Below are positions 32,516 to 43,955 of a DNA stretch of 64,000 nt, piece after piece. The translations under genes and the position numbers were made by a program. A model generated the notes under the pieces. That model was not told where the DNA came from. It saw nothing but the letters and a program-made list of their open reading frames with translations, and searched no databases. The stretch covers positions 310,001-374,000 of the forward strand of contig JAEQBH010001391.1 of assembly GCA_016808115.1 (NCBI GenBank). Reading direction: 5' to 3'. Within the stretch, counting starts at the first letter, position 1, and each line of letters begins with the position of its first letter. This DNA comes from Tetrastigma voinierianum. Taxonomy: Eukaryota > Streptophyta > Magnoliopsida > Vitales > Vitaceae.

Positions 32516-34163
32516 TTAAAAGCATAATAGAAGGCCTCCCAACTCTAACTTTTCCTCGGTCAAAATATAGACATGTCGAAGGATAGAAGCTAGGGACGGG
32601 AGTGTGACCTCAATCGTGGTGGTGGTGGATCCGATCTTCTTTGCGGCTAGCCCCAGCGGCATGTCTCTAAAGAGTGCTACTGCTGCTGGCTCATCGCGAT
32701 GATCAGGTACATGCGGGAGACCGAGGTGACTCATGATCTGCTGGAGCATGGCATGACACTGCTCTAGAGTGGTCTCGGCTCGAGTCAATCTCTGATCCAT
32801 CGATGCCTGTGTAGATGCCATGACAGATTTGCATCCATAACACTGACTAGCTCCCACGGTACTAACATGAGCGTGCTCGTGAGTCTTTGTGCGTATATGA
32901 TGGGCGGGAGTATCAGGGGGTGGGGCTGAGCCGGAGTGGAGGAGGGGTGGAGGAGATATATACGGCTTGGACTCCTGTCATCTAGGCCTCGGGAGCATGC
33001 ACATCTCTCCTCACGAGGGTCTTACGGCTCCCTCGTCGCACCTCCTCCTGGTCCCGTTGCTGGAGGAGAAAAGAGATAGGCATCACCATCGCTCGCTCCA
33101 TCGAAGCGGGACGGGGGCATCTAATCCTCCTCTCTCTATCAGGAGCTCCTGCAGGAAAGCCCAAAGTGCTCTAGGACGCTGGCTCGGGGAGTCGTGGCAT
33201 CGACGAATTGTAGACTCTCTTTTGCTTTCGAGCCAGACCCTTACGAGTGGACCTTGTCTTCAAAATGTAGTAGGGAGGTCATCACTTAACTTTCGGAGGC
33301 TGAACCATAATCCCTGCGAGATCGTGAGCCTCGAGGATGGCCCCTCACGTTTGTACGATAGTCTTTGAAGCGGGAAGAGGGTGGTCGCGGTGATCGATGA
33401 GGAGCATGGTGCGTTGCCTCGAGCAAATGAGTCTTCTTTGTAGTGTCTCGTGCTAGAATACGGACCATCTCCCTTTGGGTCGGCCAGGAATGACCAATCC
33501 GTGCCTCTAGGGTGGCACCTTTGTGCATGGGCCCATGCAGGCGATATATCCCATTTGCTACGAGAGCTCGGTCGATCATCGATACTGAATCGGAGCTCTA
33601 GTGGACTCGGCGCTCCCCGGGAGGTCATAGAATGGTAGAACTGTAGAACCACCCGGGGTGACAATAGAGCGCACCGGCGTCATGAGCGCGGCAATGGTAT
33701 TAACAGGTCAGCCTCATAGAGATCACGCAGATACGGGTCGACCATCGGTAGCCGGAGCGTCGTATCGACTCCCCGTGAAAATCCTTCGCGTGTATGACAT
33801 TCCCGGGATCGGATGCACAGTGAATAAGGGCCTCTGATCCTCGAGGCGAAGCGATAACTAAAGCCCCGTAAAGTCGCCTCCCGTGTAGCAAGGGGCTTGT
33901 GATGGGTGAAGGCTTGAACCCAATGATGACTCCACAGTCAGGAGTATGGGCCCGCTTGGAGGGCCGGGCCCTCTTGGATCTCCTCTGTGGCATTGGGGAA
34001 GGGGCCCGGGGTCCCATCAGGTGTCACAGTATCTGGATCCACAGAATCTCGGGGACTACCTCGGGGGTAGCTCTGGGGCCAGAGCGGAGGCTGGAGCCTG
34101 CTCCTCTCGCTTCAGTGGTGAATCGACCCAGAGGCCTCGGGCGGGACCCACCTCGTGAACCAT
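32516..34163 (-). pseudogene. ORF2 of A2 (env-position ORF), broken
   Basis: Start codon at 34163 (MVHEVGPARG). The core block is at 33260-33664: RVVLQFYHSMTSRGAPSPLE and LRFSIDDRPSS, with FPLQ and SEGFWF-like pieces continuing in other frames near 33286-33420. The C-terminal fragment 32516-32857 (STQASMDQRLTRAETTLEQ, QCHAMLQQIMSHLGLP) is helical and stops at 32516. Roughly 500 residues if whole. The domain belongs to the putative plant transposon/retrotransposon protein group; biochemical role unknown. At least four frameshifts separate the parts. Confidence 0.72.
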
Positions 34164-34610
34164 GGTATGTCGAGAGGACTCGGAGCGGGCGGGGGTGAGT
34201 GCTGAGACAGTGGGACCGGGACTCAGCTACGGTGGACCAGGGCACAAGCACGGCTATGTGAATAGCTGTAGGGGCTGCGAACTGGCTCGTTGGACCAGGG
34301 CACAGTCTACGCGCACATCAGAGGAGCTAGGGCAGTGGCTGGTGGTTGCGGCTCCGGCTCAGGGCTCGAACAGAGGCGATGGTGGCTGGTGCCGGCGGGC
34401 CTGCGGTGTGCGGCTCGGTGCTCTGAGGCGGCTGGCCGGCGGGGCTCGTGGCGCTATGGTGCGGGTGGCTCGGAGGGGAGCGAGAGACGAGATTGTGCTA
34501 CGTGCGCTAGGGCGCGCAAGCTGGAGGCTGGGAGGGGCAAAACCAAGGCTTACGAGCACGTCGGCTCTGGTGGGGATTATATGTATTCGAAAAGCCTCTT
34601 CCTCCTCCGC
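34164..34610 (-). other. GC-rich leader of ORF2 in A2
   Basis: Very GC- and CpG-rich (for example 34380-34480), between the internal TATA box and the ORF2 start. Long frames exist on both strands (34162-34653 plus; 34359-34559 minus) but none is shared with A1 or H, so I regard it as untranslated. Confidence 0.5.
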
Positions 34611-34676
34611 CTTTTATAAAAGCGCTAGGAAGCCGAAGGGTCATTGGGGTTGATTTCGCTATTATAGCGAAAATCA
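34611..34676 (-). promoter_or_regulatory. Putative internal promoter of A2: palindrome plus TATA box
   Basis: Minus strand: TGATTTTCGCTATAATAGCG (in 34651-34676, a near-perfect palindrome), 28 bases, then CTTTTATAAAAG (34611-34622), then the GC-rich leader and ORF2. The palindrome is the LTR array motif. Its conservation with A1 and H is the evidence; activity is inference. Confidence 0.55.
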
Positions 34677-34910
34677 GCCCAAATATCTGGTTCTCCTGCA
34701 GTAATATAAAATAAAATAAAAATATATATTTATTTAGGCCAAATAAAAATAACATAAAAAGATAACAAAAATAAATAAACCTAATAAGAAATATAAAAAT
34801 AACAATAATACTAAACTTATACTACTTAAAAGGAAAATTTGCTAAATTGGAAACTTACTAAAAATAGCCAAAAACGAAAATTAGCAATTAAAAGCCAAAA
34901 ACCAAAAATT
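34677..34910 (-). other. AT-rich spacer of A2
   Basis: Nearly all A/T, with repeated AAAATAA motifs and no ORF. It directly links protease to ORF2, where reverse transcriptase and integrase would be expected. Confidence 0.65.
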
Positions 34911-35590
34911 ATTATGTTTCTGATTTGGTTTTAAAAAACGCCTAAACTTGGAATTTATTGATTTACTCATGGGGAATTGAGAGGAGGAGCTCCTCGACCA
35001 CGGTAGTGAGTCTGGTGATGCCTTGATGTTTGATTCGATTGTTGATTAATCTTCTCCTTTGGGTGATTTTAGTGCATTGCTCTCTGATTGGTGCTGATTG
35101 CAACTCCTAAACAACTGTTTCACCTTGGTTGGTCATTTCCTGCAATTCATGGACATTTGGCTTCTCTGCATTTTGACCAACTAAGCAAACTTCTTCAGTC
35201 CTCTGATTTTCATCTTCCACCTGCTTGTGCCTACCACTCATGTGAAAAATATTCAGCTCTAATGTCATGTTGCCAAATGTGAGTTGCATGACTCCATTTC
35301 GACAATTGATGATTGCATTGGCAGTGGCCAAAAATGGTTTCCCAGGATAATTGGCACATGATTGGAACGTTGCTATGGCTGGTGTCGAAGCACTACAAAG
35401 TCCTCTTGGGTAGTAAATTTGTCTACATGACCAACACATCCTCAACTATCCCTTAGGAGTCTTCACGTCGATTGGCGATGATAGAGTGATGTTGGTAGGT
35501 TAAAGCTCCCAGACCCTAGCGCATACCTTGAGTATGGCGGTAGGTTTACAACTCTAAATCTAGCGGTGCTTTGTCTATGCAAGTCCCACT
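34911..35590 (-). pseudogene. Protease of A2, downstream half (interrupted by B)
   Basis: Retroelement aspartic protease, which cuts the gag polyprotein. Sense fragment 35107-35445 includes KPFLATANAIINCRNG and VMQLTFGNMTLELNIF, the C-terminal protease block seen also in E. The active-site stretch reads DKAPLDL near 35550 (DLG-type in E; here the G is lost). B lies a few codons upstream of it, so the active-site loop was separated from the N-terminal half at 51154-51446. Confidence 0.8.
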
Positions 35591-35765
35591 TGCCGGACCA
35601 AAGAACACACATACAAATTTCACAGCGGTGTGCAAAGGATTATTGTCTAGTTCCCGGTAACGGCCCCATAAAACTTGTTGGTTGACCAAAACGTGCATAC
35701 AAAATTTACAACAACTGCACTTGAGGGTAGTAGCTAATCCCAATGACCTGTCATAAACTTGTTGG
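35591..35765 (-). repeat. Duplicated terminal units with embedded PBS-like site, B 3' LTR
   Basis: Two units of about 84 bp, each starting TTG(C/T).. and ending near CATAAAACT or CATAAACT. The first carries TTCCCGGTAACGGCCCCAT (about 35655-35673), a variant of the tRNA-Asp PBS; the second carries a decayed form. A third unit start follows. The 5' LTR has the same at 48385-48550. Confidence 0.7.
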
Positions 35766-37178
35766 ATATAATATAAACCAAAATCTCCTAGAGCAAGTCA
35801 TTTTTCAAAGTTTGGTTGTGAGTACGATTTTACGCAAGTGCAGTCGACAAGTAATAAGATGGACATAAGTCAGTGCTCGATCCACAGTCTGAAATTTAAA
35901 AATCAATACACGACTACTCGATTTCCATACTATTTGGACCACTAAATGATAGTAAGAGTCGGCATTAAGATCTTTGGTAAATTAAATGAACAAGGCTAAG
36001 CGAAATGAACATTAAACTTGAATGTAAAGAGAATAAAGAATACGTAAAAGTTAAGAAAATGAATAGAGAAATGGAATAATATCGTTTAGGGAACTCATTG
36101 GAAATCAAACTCTTTATTGAAAAATCAATTCCTCTTTGTCGACGTGTAAAACTTTCTTGTAGTTTCGGTTTGAGAATACGTCGGCGTTAATAGTTCAGTG
36201 GATCTCTCACGCTTCACATTTCATTATCTAATTTTAGACTGACTCTCTTCGAATACGGGGTGGAATAACTACTTTTAACAGGGACGCTGCCAATTAAGAT
36301 TGTTTTCTTTGCAATGCCTTCATGCATTTTACGGGCGTAACCATGGGCTCCCCGAGTTGCTCGGGTGACCCGGGATAAACCTTCAGGTTACTCGTCCTCA
36401 AATTAAGATGATGCCTCTCTTGATTAGATCTCCGGCTAACAGGATGGCCTCATTGCTCCAGGAATTGAGGTGAACTCTTTGTTTGTTTAAATGGATAACT
36501 CGATTCGACTCGTCTTGATTTCCAAGCGAGAGAGGATGTATCAGTAAATTCACAAAGAAACCTGATGGATCACTAATAAGCGAGGTTCTTATGCCTTTCT
36601 GAGATGTTCATAAGCTCCCGAGGAATGTAATCTACATTGTGTCACTCGAAGAACCTCCTTGAAATCGAGCAATGAACACTTCTTAAGCGGGTATAAGAAT
36701 GATGTGAGATCAAGCGATGCCATGCTTGAAAGTGGGGATTCATAAGCTGAAATTTACGAATTTGCTGGAAATACCCGATAGGAAGGTAAAGTTATAACAA
36801 TAGCATTCACAAAAGATGGAAAATTTGGGTTCCTCAATTCTTTGAATTACACCGCTATGAGTATTCCTTTGATCATAAAATCTTGCATTTGAAACTGGAT
36901 AAATGAGATTAGGAAATTTGTCACGAAAATTCCACTTTCCGGTAATTTAGAAAGAAATTGAACTGAATTCGGCTTCTTCGCCAAAAAGCGATTTACATCC
37001 CATTCCAGAAAATAAAGTAAAAATATAACGATAAATCTAATATAATTATCGACATGGAAAGAAAATAAAAGAAAAGAAAAGAAAAGAAAAGAAAAGAAAA
37101 AAAAAATGAGCCTTCAGCAATTCAGACCTCTCGTGCGTAGGCACTTATTTGCTTTAATGAAATTTGGATAGGCTGCGT

Positions 37179-37186
37179 ATTTATAG
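37179..37186 (-). promoter_or_regulatory. LTR TATA box of B (3' LTR)
   Basis: Minus-strand TATAAATA, conserved at 49956-49963 in the 5' LTR, about 70-80 bp downstream of the palindrome array. Confidence 0.6.
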
Positions 37187-37254
37187 GGTTCACGATTTGG
37201 GCCCCTAATCCAATGTAACTGTTGTAGGTTTTGGGTATCAGGCCCAAGTCAACA

Positions 37255-38035
37255 CATTCAATCGCGACCTCAGTTTCTTATCGTGACCTCATCGGTCAAT
37301 ACGTGACTTCATCTCGCGTCGACATCAACTTACTCTATGTAACCTTGATTTGGTCATTCATGATGTCGCGACATCAACATCTTGTCGCGACATCTTCTCA
37401 CGTCTTTGCAGGTTTCATTTGCTCTTTCCTGACGTCGTGACGTCGATATCTTGTCGCGACCTCAGCTCAGTTCTCTGGATCTTTCAACTGATGACTTCAG
37501 ATGTCGCGACATCAATCTTTTGTCGCGACATCATCTTAGAGGACTGTAAGCTTCAACTGGTCGCTCATGTTGTCGCGACATCAATATCTTGTCGCGACAT
37601 CTCTGTAATGCTCTGCAGGTTTGGTCTGGTCGTTCCTAATGTCACGACATCGATATCTTGTCGCGACCTTACTTTATGAAACTGACATTCGGTGGCGGGT
37701 CTTATCGCGACTTGATCATGTGACGCAAACCACGGCTTGCGGTCTTATCTTGATGGCTTTTGATAGCCGACTTCACCCATCTTATCGTGACAGCTGTTCA
37801 TTTCCGCCGGCTTTCATTTTACGATGGTTCGATGTGCGACATCGGTATCTTATCGCGAACCTCGGCTCTGATCTTTACTTCCTTGAGCGGTATCTCCACG
37901 ATGTCGTGACATCAGCCTCGAGGGTTGACCTTGATTGATCTCCTCTTGATATCACGACTTAATTATGAGTCACTACCTGCTACCACGAGTTGTTTAACTG
38001 GTGTCGACATCAGTCTTACATCGCGACATCATTCC
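37255..38035. repeat. GTCGCGAC palindrome array, B 3' LTR
   Basis: Around twenty sites of the type GATGTCGCGACATC or TTGTCGCGACATC, usually in pairs about 20 bases apart, with pairs spaced 60-90 bases. GTCGCGAC is self-complementary. Sites in which CG has become TG or CA are common, as expected from methylation-driven decay. Confidence 0.9.
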
Positions 38036-38361
38036 TTTAATTCTTTGCTCCTTAGTGCTGGGCGTGATCTGTGCGACTACATCAAATTCCTTTACTTTCT
38101 GATGTCACAACTAGGAATTGTATTATATGAGACCCCCCCAGCCGTCATTGGCTTCGACGATTCTTCTCATTTTGCTCTGCCAATTGGCTGCACCTCCCTT
38201 ATTTATGCATTTTCTCTTTGCTTTTTACTTCACTTCTTCCATTCTGCACACTAATAACAAATTGGTGAGTTTCTTCATAATTACGTAATATTAATTATTC
38301 AATTTTAAGCTTGAAAATCAAACAGAAAATGGACTAAAAGGGATGACTTTTAAGCTCATCA

Positions 38362-38373
38362 AACTCCCCCAAA
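38362..38373 (-). other. Polypurine tract of B
   Basis: Minus-strand AGTTTGGGGGAGTT just before TGATGAGC, the LTR start. Confidence 0.85.
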
Positions 38374-40320
38374 CTTAAAATTTTGCTTGTCCTCAGCAAG
38401 AAAAATAAAAATTGTTTGTCCTCAAACAAAATAAAACTTTATTTTAAGGACATTTTTCTCTGATTTGTTCTGCAGTGGCACTCAAGTTAATTGCAATTCA
38501 AGGTATGCAAAATTTTATGTACATATAGCTTCAAGTCCAGTTCAAGGTTGGCCTCTACTCTTTCTGCTATGCAAAACTAAAATGTTGAAATTGTTTTACA
38601 AACAATCTACTCATTGGATCCTGTTGAATAATGAATTGTTTTCCTTTCTCATTTTCATACTGAGTCATTTAACTCCCTAAAGTTTTTCACAAATTTTGAT
38701 TGTTTCCATTCTTCCAAATTCCATAGGCTTGTTTTTTCATATTAGTCTCCCACTAATGTAGCAGAATTGATTCAACCTTGAATCCAATGTCGGAGTCTTT
38801 TGGGCTTATATTGTTAGGCTTGGGTAATGGGTAGGATGAAAGGAATTTTAGGTTAGATTACCACGAACATTTCTCTTCTCTTCTACCCTTTTCTTCTTAT
38901 AGTTTCTCTAATAAACTCCTAAACCATGTTTGGGACATCTCTTTGATTTCTTCAATTGATTGTATGCCTTATTTCACACTTGTAATTTCAGAATTCTGTA
39001 GTTTACTCTTGTCGGGGATAGTGCTATATTTTAACTTTTTAGGCTTTCTAACACCCTTAGAACTTTGGGTTAGTAGGCTCCCATACCCGGATGGCATTAG
39101 AATTTTCGTGTTGAAACACCTAGAACTTAATTGTTCAGAGAGTTAGGCCACGAGATAAAACTTATCCCTAGAGCCTTCTTTTACATTTGCATTTATGCTC
39201 TTTGCCTTTTCTTTTCATTCCCTTTTTGAGTTCATAAACATATGATCCCAAACTTCATTTCCTTCTTCTTCTGCCCAGATTACAGGTAATCATTGGTTCT
39301 TTATTGAAGGATTGAATTTTCTGGATGGGTTGGGGTTTCCATTGGCTTATTTTTGCAAAATCAGTCAGTTTAGCTCAATTCATGGAATGAAGGTATATGC
39401 ATCAGCATATTAATAAGGATGTGAATGTCAAACTAGCCAAGAATGGCACCGCATCATTTCTTGTCATTGTATCACCTAAGTTTCGCCTTAATCAATAATC
39501 TAACAAATTCTAGAATGTCTAGTTGAGCAATTTGTGATAACTATAAGGAGTATCTTGACTCATTTTTATTGATGAGTAGTGAAGTTAATTGATATTCAAC
39601 GGGTTCCTTATTCTTTGTTCGTACCACAAACTCAAAATTATGTTTTGTGCCTTACATTTATACCTTCCTCTATTCTGAGACTTGTGGTTAAATATAAGTA
39701 ATTTTGCACCTTGTGTTTCCAATTAAACTATAGCCATCTTGTCCTTGTGCGATTTTCCTTATTTGGTTACTCTACTCTTCTGCTTCATTCAAATCAGCTA
39801 TACCCTACAATGATTTTATTTGGGCTGTTTTCTATTCTGATTTCCTAATCATGCAACCACAAAGCAACATAATATTTGAACAGTAAGCATAAAATAGCAC
39901 ACCTCAATTCAATTTAAATTTATCATTTATTCGATTCATTTTGCAACTATGGATACACATTAATGGATAAAGATGATAAGGAAGGTTAAGCAAAGAAGAT
40001 CTATTTTTCTTTTTGGAAGAGGTGTTAAAATGTAGGGGGTCCGGGTCTAAAGTGTTCAAGCGAGTTTGGGAATGAAGGGAATTTCATTTCCCTTCTTATC
40101 TCTTCTTAGTTTCCCTCTCGATCTGTTCTTGATAACAATCTCATTAGAGATCGACTTTCTTGTTCGGCACATCCTTTGCCTCTTCCCAAGCCATTCATTG
40201 TATTCTCCATTTAGGTCATGACTTCAGAATTTAGAAAGGTTGTTGTTAATCAAATCTAAATTTTCAGCCATTCCTTCACTTTGTAGGATTGAGTCTCCCA
40301 TTGCCTTTTGTCTCTGTCGT
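38374..40320 (-). other. 3' untranslated region of B
   Basis: About 1.9 kb, AT-rich, with no coherent reading frame on either strand. Short plus-strand frames (38465, 38943) have no features. Nothing else recognised. Confidence 0.7.
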
Positions 40321-41968
40321 TCAGTTTGTTTTCAGCTCCTCTGTAAATTTGAATAGTAACTTGAAACCCTTGATTTGCTCCCCAAATTTGGTGTCATGCT
40401 CTTTGTCTCTTTTCTCTAACAATGCTAGGAGTTGAGAATCACGATCAAACTGCTTGTTATAGAAGGCTTCATGACTTAGTTTGAGTTTCAATAACAGATC
40501 ATGATCTCTTTCTTTCATTTCTTTCTTGAATTCTTCTCCTTGCTGCTTCAACATTTTTTTCATCTGTTCCTCTTTTCTGTTCAGTTCTTCTTTCCACTGT
40601 TGGTCTCTTCTTTGTATCTCCACCTCATGCTCCCTTTCTTTTCTGTTTAGCTCTTCTTCCCACTGTTGGTCTCTTCTTTTCAGTTCTTTTTCATACATGG
40701 CTTCTCTGAATTCCTGTTTTAAGTTCCACTCCTTCTCTCTTTCTTCTATTCTCTTCTGCATGGCATTTAGAGTCTCCAGTATCAAGTTGTTCTCTGGTGC
40801 TCCTCTGGAACTTTCCCCTTGTTGGAAATTTTTGTTTCTTACGAGGAGGAGAAGCGGCCAGGGATGGGAGAGAGTCTATAGAACCTTCCTCTTGCCCTTC
40901 ATTATCTGCAAACATGTAATCATTGTTGTCAGGTGAGTGCACTGGGTGCTCTGCTCCCTGATCAGTGGCCCTCTGGGTCTCCTTTTCTGGTCCTTCAGCT
41001 TGGGCTTCACCTTTGTTCTCTACCAGCACTCCCTTTTTCCTTTGGTTTCTTGGCCCCTTGCTAACTCCTGTCATAAGTAGTGGTGAAGCTCGGGGGGACT
41101 TGTAGCTACGACTCCCAAATTCCTTTCACTCCCGGCCTTGACATCGGCGTGATTGTTCTTGGGTGAGGAAACCAGGACCTCTTTGTTTCCTTCATGATAC
41201 CTCATGATAGAGTTCTCTATGATAACTCCTATATTGATCTTGTACCCTTGGTATGCATGCAAGCGTCTTCTTGTTCTCTCCTTTGTCGTAAATGTTTTAT
41301 TTGGAACCAAAGCAGGCCCAGAAGTAAACCATACCTTAGCCTCTTCGGTGAGGCTTCCCACATTCGAAATTCTTAGCTTTCCTTCTCCTTGGTGGCTGCC
41401 CCCTTATCAGGTGAGTTTCGGCAATTTCTAAAATTTGGTTTTTCCAAAATTTTCTTGAATTTAGAGCCATGCTTGTTCATTGTCATGCCATAGGCCTCAT
41501 TGATGGCCTTGGCTTCGTATGAGACCCAGACTCCTCTAACAAAAACAGCTCCATCCTTCCTTCCTACCATATTGGAATAAAACTCCCTCACTAGTGCTGT
41601 ATATCCTGCTTTTTGGTGCGCGCAGAGACTCTCCCATCCTCTCTGCTCTATCATCTCCTTGAAAGGAGTCACAGGGTTTTTGAACCTCCTTTCTGTAACA
41701 AAACCCTTGTTAGCGTAATACTTATTCCACTGGGAATAAGCTTCATCTGAGACGAAATCTTCTACTTCTTCTTCTCTCCTCTTTCCTTTTCCCTTTTCTG
41801 CTCTTTCTTGAGAGGTCCACGGGCCGGTGCCTGGCAGCATCTCTCTGTTTATTCTTCCCGACGACTCTCCTCTAACTGTTCTCCTTTACGAGTTTCTTCT
41901 TCTTCTGATTGTTCGTGTTCCCTCATTATCTCGTCTAGGTTAGGGACCAGGTTGGGAATTTCAGCCAT
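40321..41968 (-). pseudogene. Third ORF of B (env position): plant retrotransposon domain plus long coiled coil
   Basis: Start at 41968 (MAEIPNLVPNLDEIM, acidic). After a frameshift, 41373-41840 carries the N-terminal domain: FKEMIEQRGWESLCAHQKAG, ALVREFYSNMVGRKDG, AVFVRGVWVSYEAKAINEAY. 41071-41361 continues with EEAKVWF and YKINIGVIIENSIMR. I associate these with the putative plant transposon protein family. 40691-41074 is a charged linker with a possible nuclear signal (PPRKKQKF). 40321-40785 is a 154-residue coiled coil containing a duplicated RRDQQW(E/K)EELNRKE unit, ending ELKTN and a stop. Total about 540 residues. No signal peptide or membrane segment, so not a classical envelope protein. 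Three frameshifts. Confidence 0.75.
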
Positions 41969-43294
41969 TGGAAGCAAGAGAAAAGCTTTCCCTACGGTTT
42001 GGAATGCTAGGGTTTTCGGAGGTTGAGATTCAGAGGGAAGACGAAGGCGAATGGTTATGTGGGTTGGAGTGAATGAGATAGTTTCACGATTTGCAAGTCG
42101 ATCATTGTTTGTGGGGTGATTAATGCTCGATTAAGACACATCGTGACTTCAATTCCTTCTTTTCATTTGAGGTCATTAAATTTAGGGCTTTTGAATGAGT
42201 ATACGGGTAATGTCGCATTTATCGCGACAATTCGAGTTTCCATGAATTATTTGATGTAGCGACATTCTTTCTCGATGCGAAACTTAATTCATGCTTCGAC
42301 ATCACGGTGGTGTCAGCGACATGAATCTCACTCTCGATGCTCACTAATTGTTCTTTTTCCTATTTGGTCACGACATCAATGTTTTGTAGGGACATTAGCT
42401 AATGTGCGACATAACCCATACATCGTGACCTAAGCCTGATTGATGATTTAAAACTTTGAATTCTTATTATTTCTAACCCATTTAGACATCTCTTCAGGCA
42501 TATTTCTAAGCAAAGATTTAACAATTAGTTCAAATATATCTACAGAAATTGGTTAGGGAGAAGGTTACTCCCCTTTTTCTCATGTCGCGATTCCTCTGCA
42601 AGTTGCTGGAATCATTCCTGTAGTTGCTTTGCTATCCATGTCTTTAACCCTTACGAAGATCCTTTGCAATATTGAGATAATTCTAATTAAACTCTGATCT
42701 ATTTCTAAATTTAATCTATCATACAGAAAACAAATTCGGCCTAATTCATTAGTAACTAAAAGAAAAATAATTCAAATTTAAAATCGAATTTAAATCCTCA
42801 TGGGTTTGCCTCATTAGTACACTGAGTTTAGGTCTGTAATTTGGACTTGGCGTTGTGGTACTTCTTCTTTTCCTCTAGAACCCAGTTGGAGTTCTTCAAT
42901 TTCATCACTCCATTGAGATAATGCTTTAACCCTTTGTCCATTGACCTTGAATTCTTCACAGTGGCAGTCCTCAGTGTCACTTTGCTCGAATGTAGTACTT
43001 GACACCATTGTGTATGGCCCACTCAATTGGATTTCAATTTCCACTGAAATAACTGATCTAGAGTTAACGGCAAAACTGTTCCCACAATTACGAACTCTTT
43101 TCTCAAAATTCTACAGATCATACCCATTTCTTTGTCTTATCTTTGTATATTCGAGCATTGTCACCAAGCTTCATTCTCGATTCTTCAATTCGGGCAGTTG
43201 GAACGATCTTTCTTCATACTGACCTTAAAATCAAGTTGAACTTCTTGATGGCCCATTGCCTTGTATTCTAATTCAAAGAGGTAGATGACATAGT
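41969..43294 (-). other. Spacer between integrase and third ORF of B
   Basis: About 1.3 kb without a supported gene; the minus frames 42814-43044 and 42828-43022 may be the decayed integrase tail. It contains an internal cluster of LTR-type palindromes (42211-42430) 240-460 bp upstream of the third ORF's start. Confidence 0.6.
42211..42430. repeat. Internal GTCGCGAC-type cluster upstream of the third ORF of B
   Basis: TGTCGCATTTATCGCGACA (42211-42229), then GTAGCGACATTC, TTCGACATCACG, TCAGCGACATGA, TCACGACATCAA, TGCGACATAACC and CATCGTGACC. These are decayed versions of the LTR array motif. No clear TATA box follows. Confidence 0.65.
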
Positions 43295-43955
43295 TTACTG
43301 AACAACTCTGTATGGGGACATTCCAATGGGTGTTTTGTATGCAGTTCTGTAAGCCCAAAGTGCATCATCAAGTTTGGAAGACCAATCCTTCTTGCTTGAG
43401 CTCACAGTCTTTTCAAGTATTCTTTTGATCTCCCTATTGGAAATTTCTGCTTGTCCATTGGTTTGGGGATGATAAGCTAAGCTCATTACATGCTTGATCC
43501 CATACCTACTCATGAGTTTTGCAAATATTTTGTTTGCAAAATGGGTTCCCCCATCACTAATGATGGTTCTGGGGGTTCCAAACCTGCTCAAAATATTCCT
43601 TTGCAAGAAACTCACAACTGTATTAGCATCATTCCTCGGACAAGACACTGCTTCCACCCATTTAGAGACATAATCTACCGCTAGCAGTATGTATAGGTTT
43701 CCAAATGATGGTGGGAAAGGTCCCATAAAATCTATTCCCCAAACATCAAAAATTTGTATCACCATAATACCTTTTAGGGGCATTTCATTCCTGCTGCTGA
43801 TATTTCCAATCCTTTGGCATCTATCACACAATTTCACCCACTCAGCACAATCTCTGAAGATAGTGGGCGATAAAACCCTGATTGGAGTATCTTGTGAGGC
43901 TGTTCTTTCTCAGAAAAATGTCCCCCGTATGGTGATGCATGGCGATCATTAAAAT
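43295..43955 (-). pseudogene. Integrase of B
   Basis: Inserts the cDNA into the host genome. The open part is 43295-43837 (180 residues): zinc-finger end CDRCQR at the N terminus, then catalytic Asp36 in WGIDFMGPF, Asp95 in IISDGGTHF and Glu131 in HPQTNGQAE. The D95-E131 spacing has 35 residues between, the standard D,D(35)E pattern. The upstream half of the HHCC finger (SPYGGHF-like) is visible in another frame to about 43955. The frame ends at YKTPIGMSPYRVVQ, so the C-terminal domain is cut off or frameshifted. Confidence 0.92.

Larger units (their letters stand above)
35591..38361 (-). repeat. 3' LTR of B
   Basis: Plus-strand start TGCCGGACCAAAG, end AGCTCATCA, followed by the polypurine tract. 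It holds the CpG palindrome array (37255-38035), a TATA box (37179-37186), a GAAAA microsatellite (37060-37107) and, at its left end, duplicated units that include a PBS-like sequence. Confidence 0.85.

Noticed and set aside
34162..34653. A 163-codon plus-strand ORF, Gly/Arg/Ala-rich
   Set aside because: It sits in the GC-rich leader of ORF2, overlaps several frames on both strands, and has no counterpart at the homologous A1 (5198-5606) or H (28207-28474) positions.
37231..37938. Serial ORFs with repeated SRHQ/CRDI-type peptides (also 50134-50698)
   Set aside because: They are the GTCGCGAC palindrome array read in three frames. The repeat is at DNA level and lies in U3, so a repeat protein is unlikely.
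37255..38035. CRISPR-like array of palindromic repeats
   Set aside because: Spacing is irregular, repeats are short and degenerate, the context is a plant LTR, and the same array recurs in the sister LTR.
40321..41968. Retroviral envelope gene in B
   Set aside because: Position fits, but there is no signal peptide, cleavage site or membrane segment. The content is a plant retrotransposon domain plus coiled coil.
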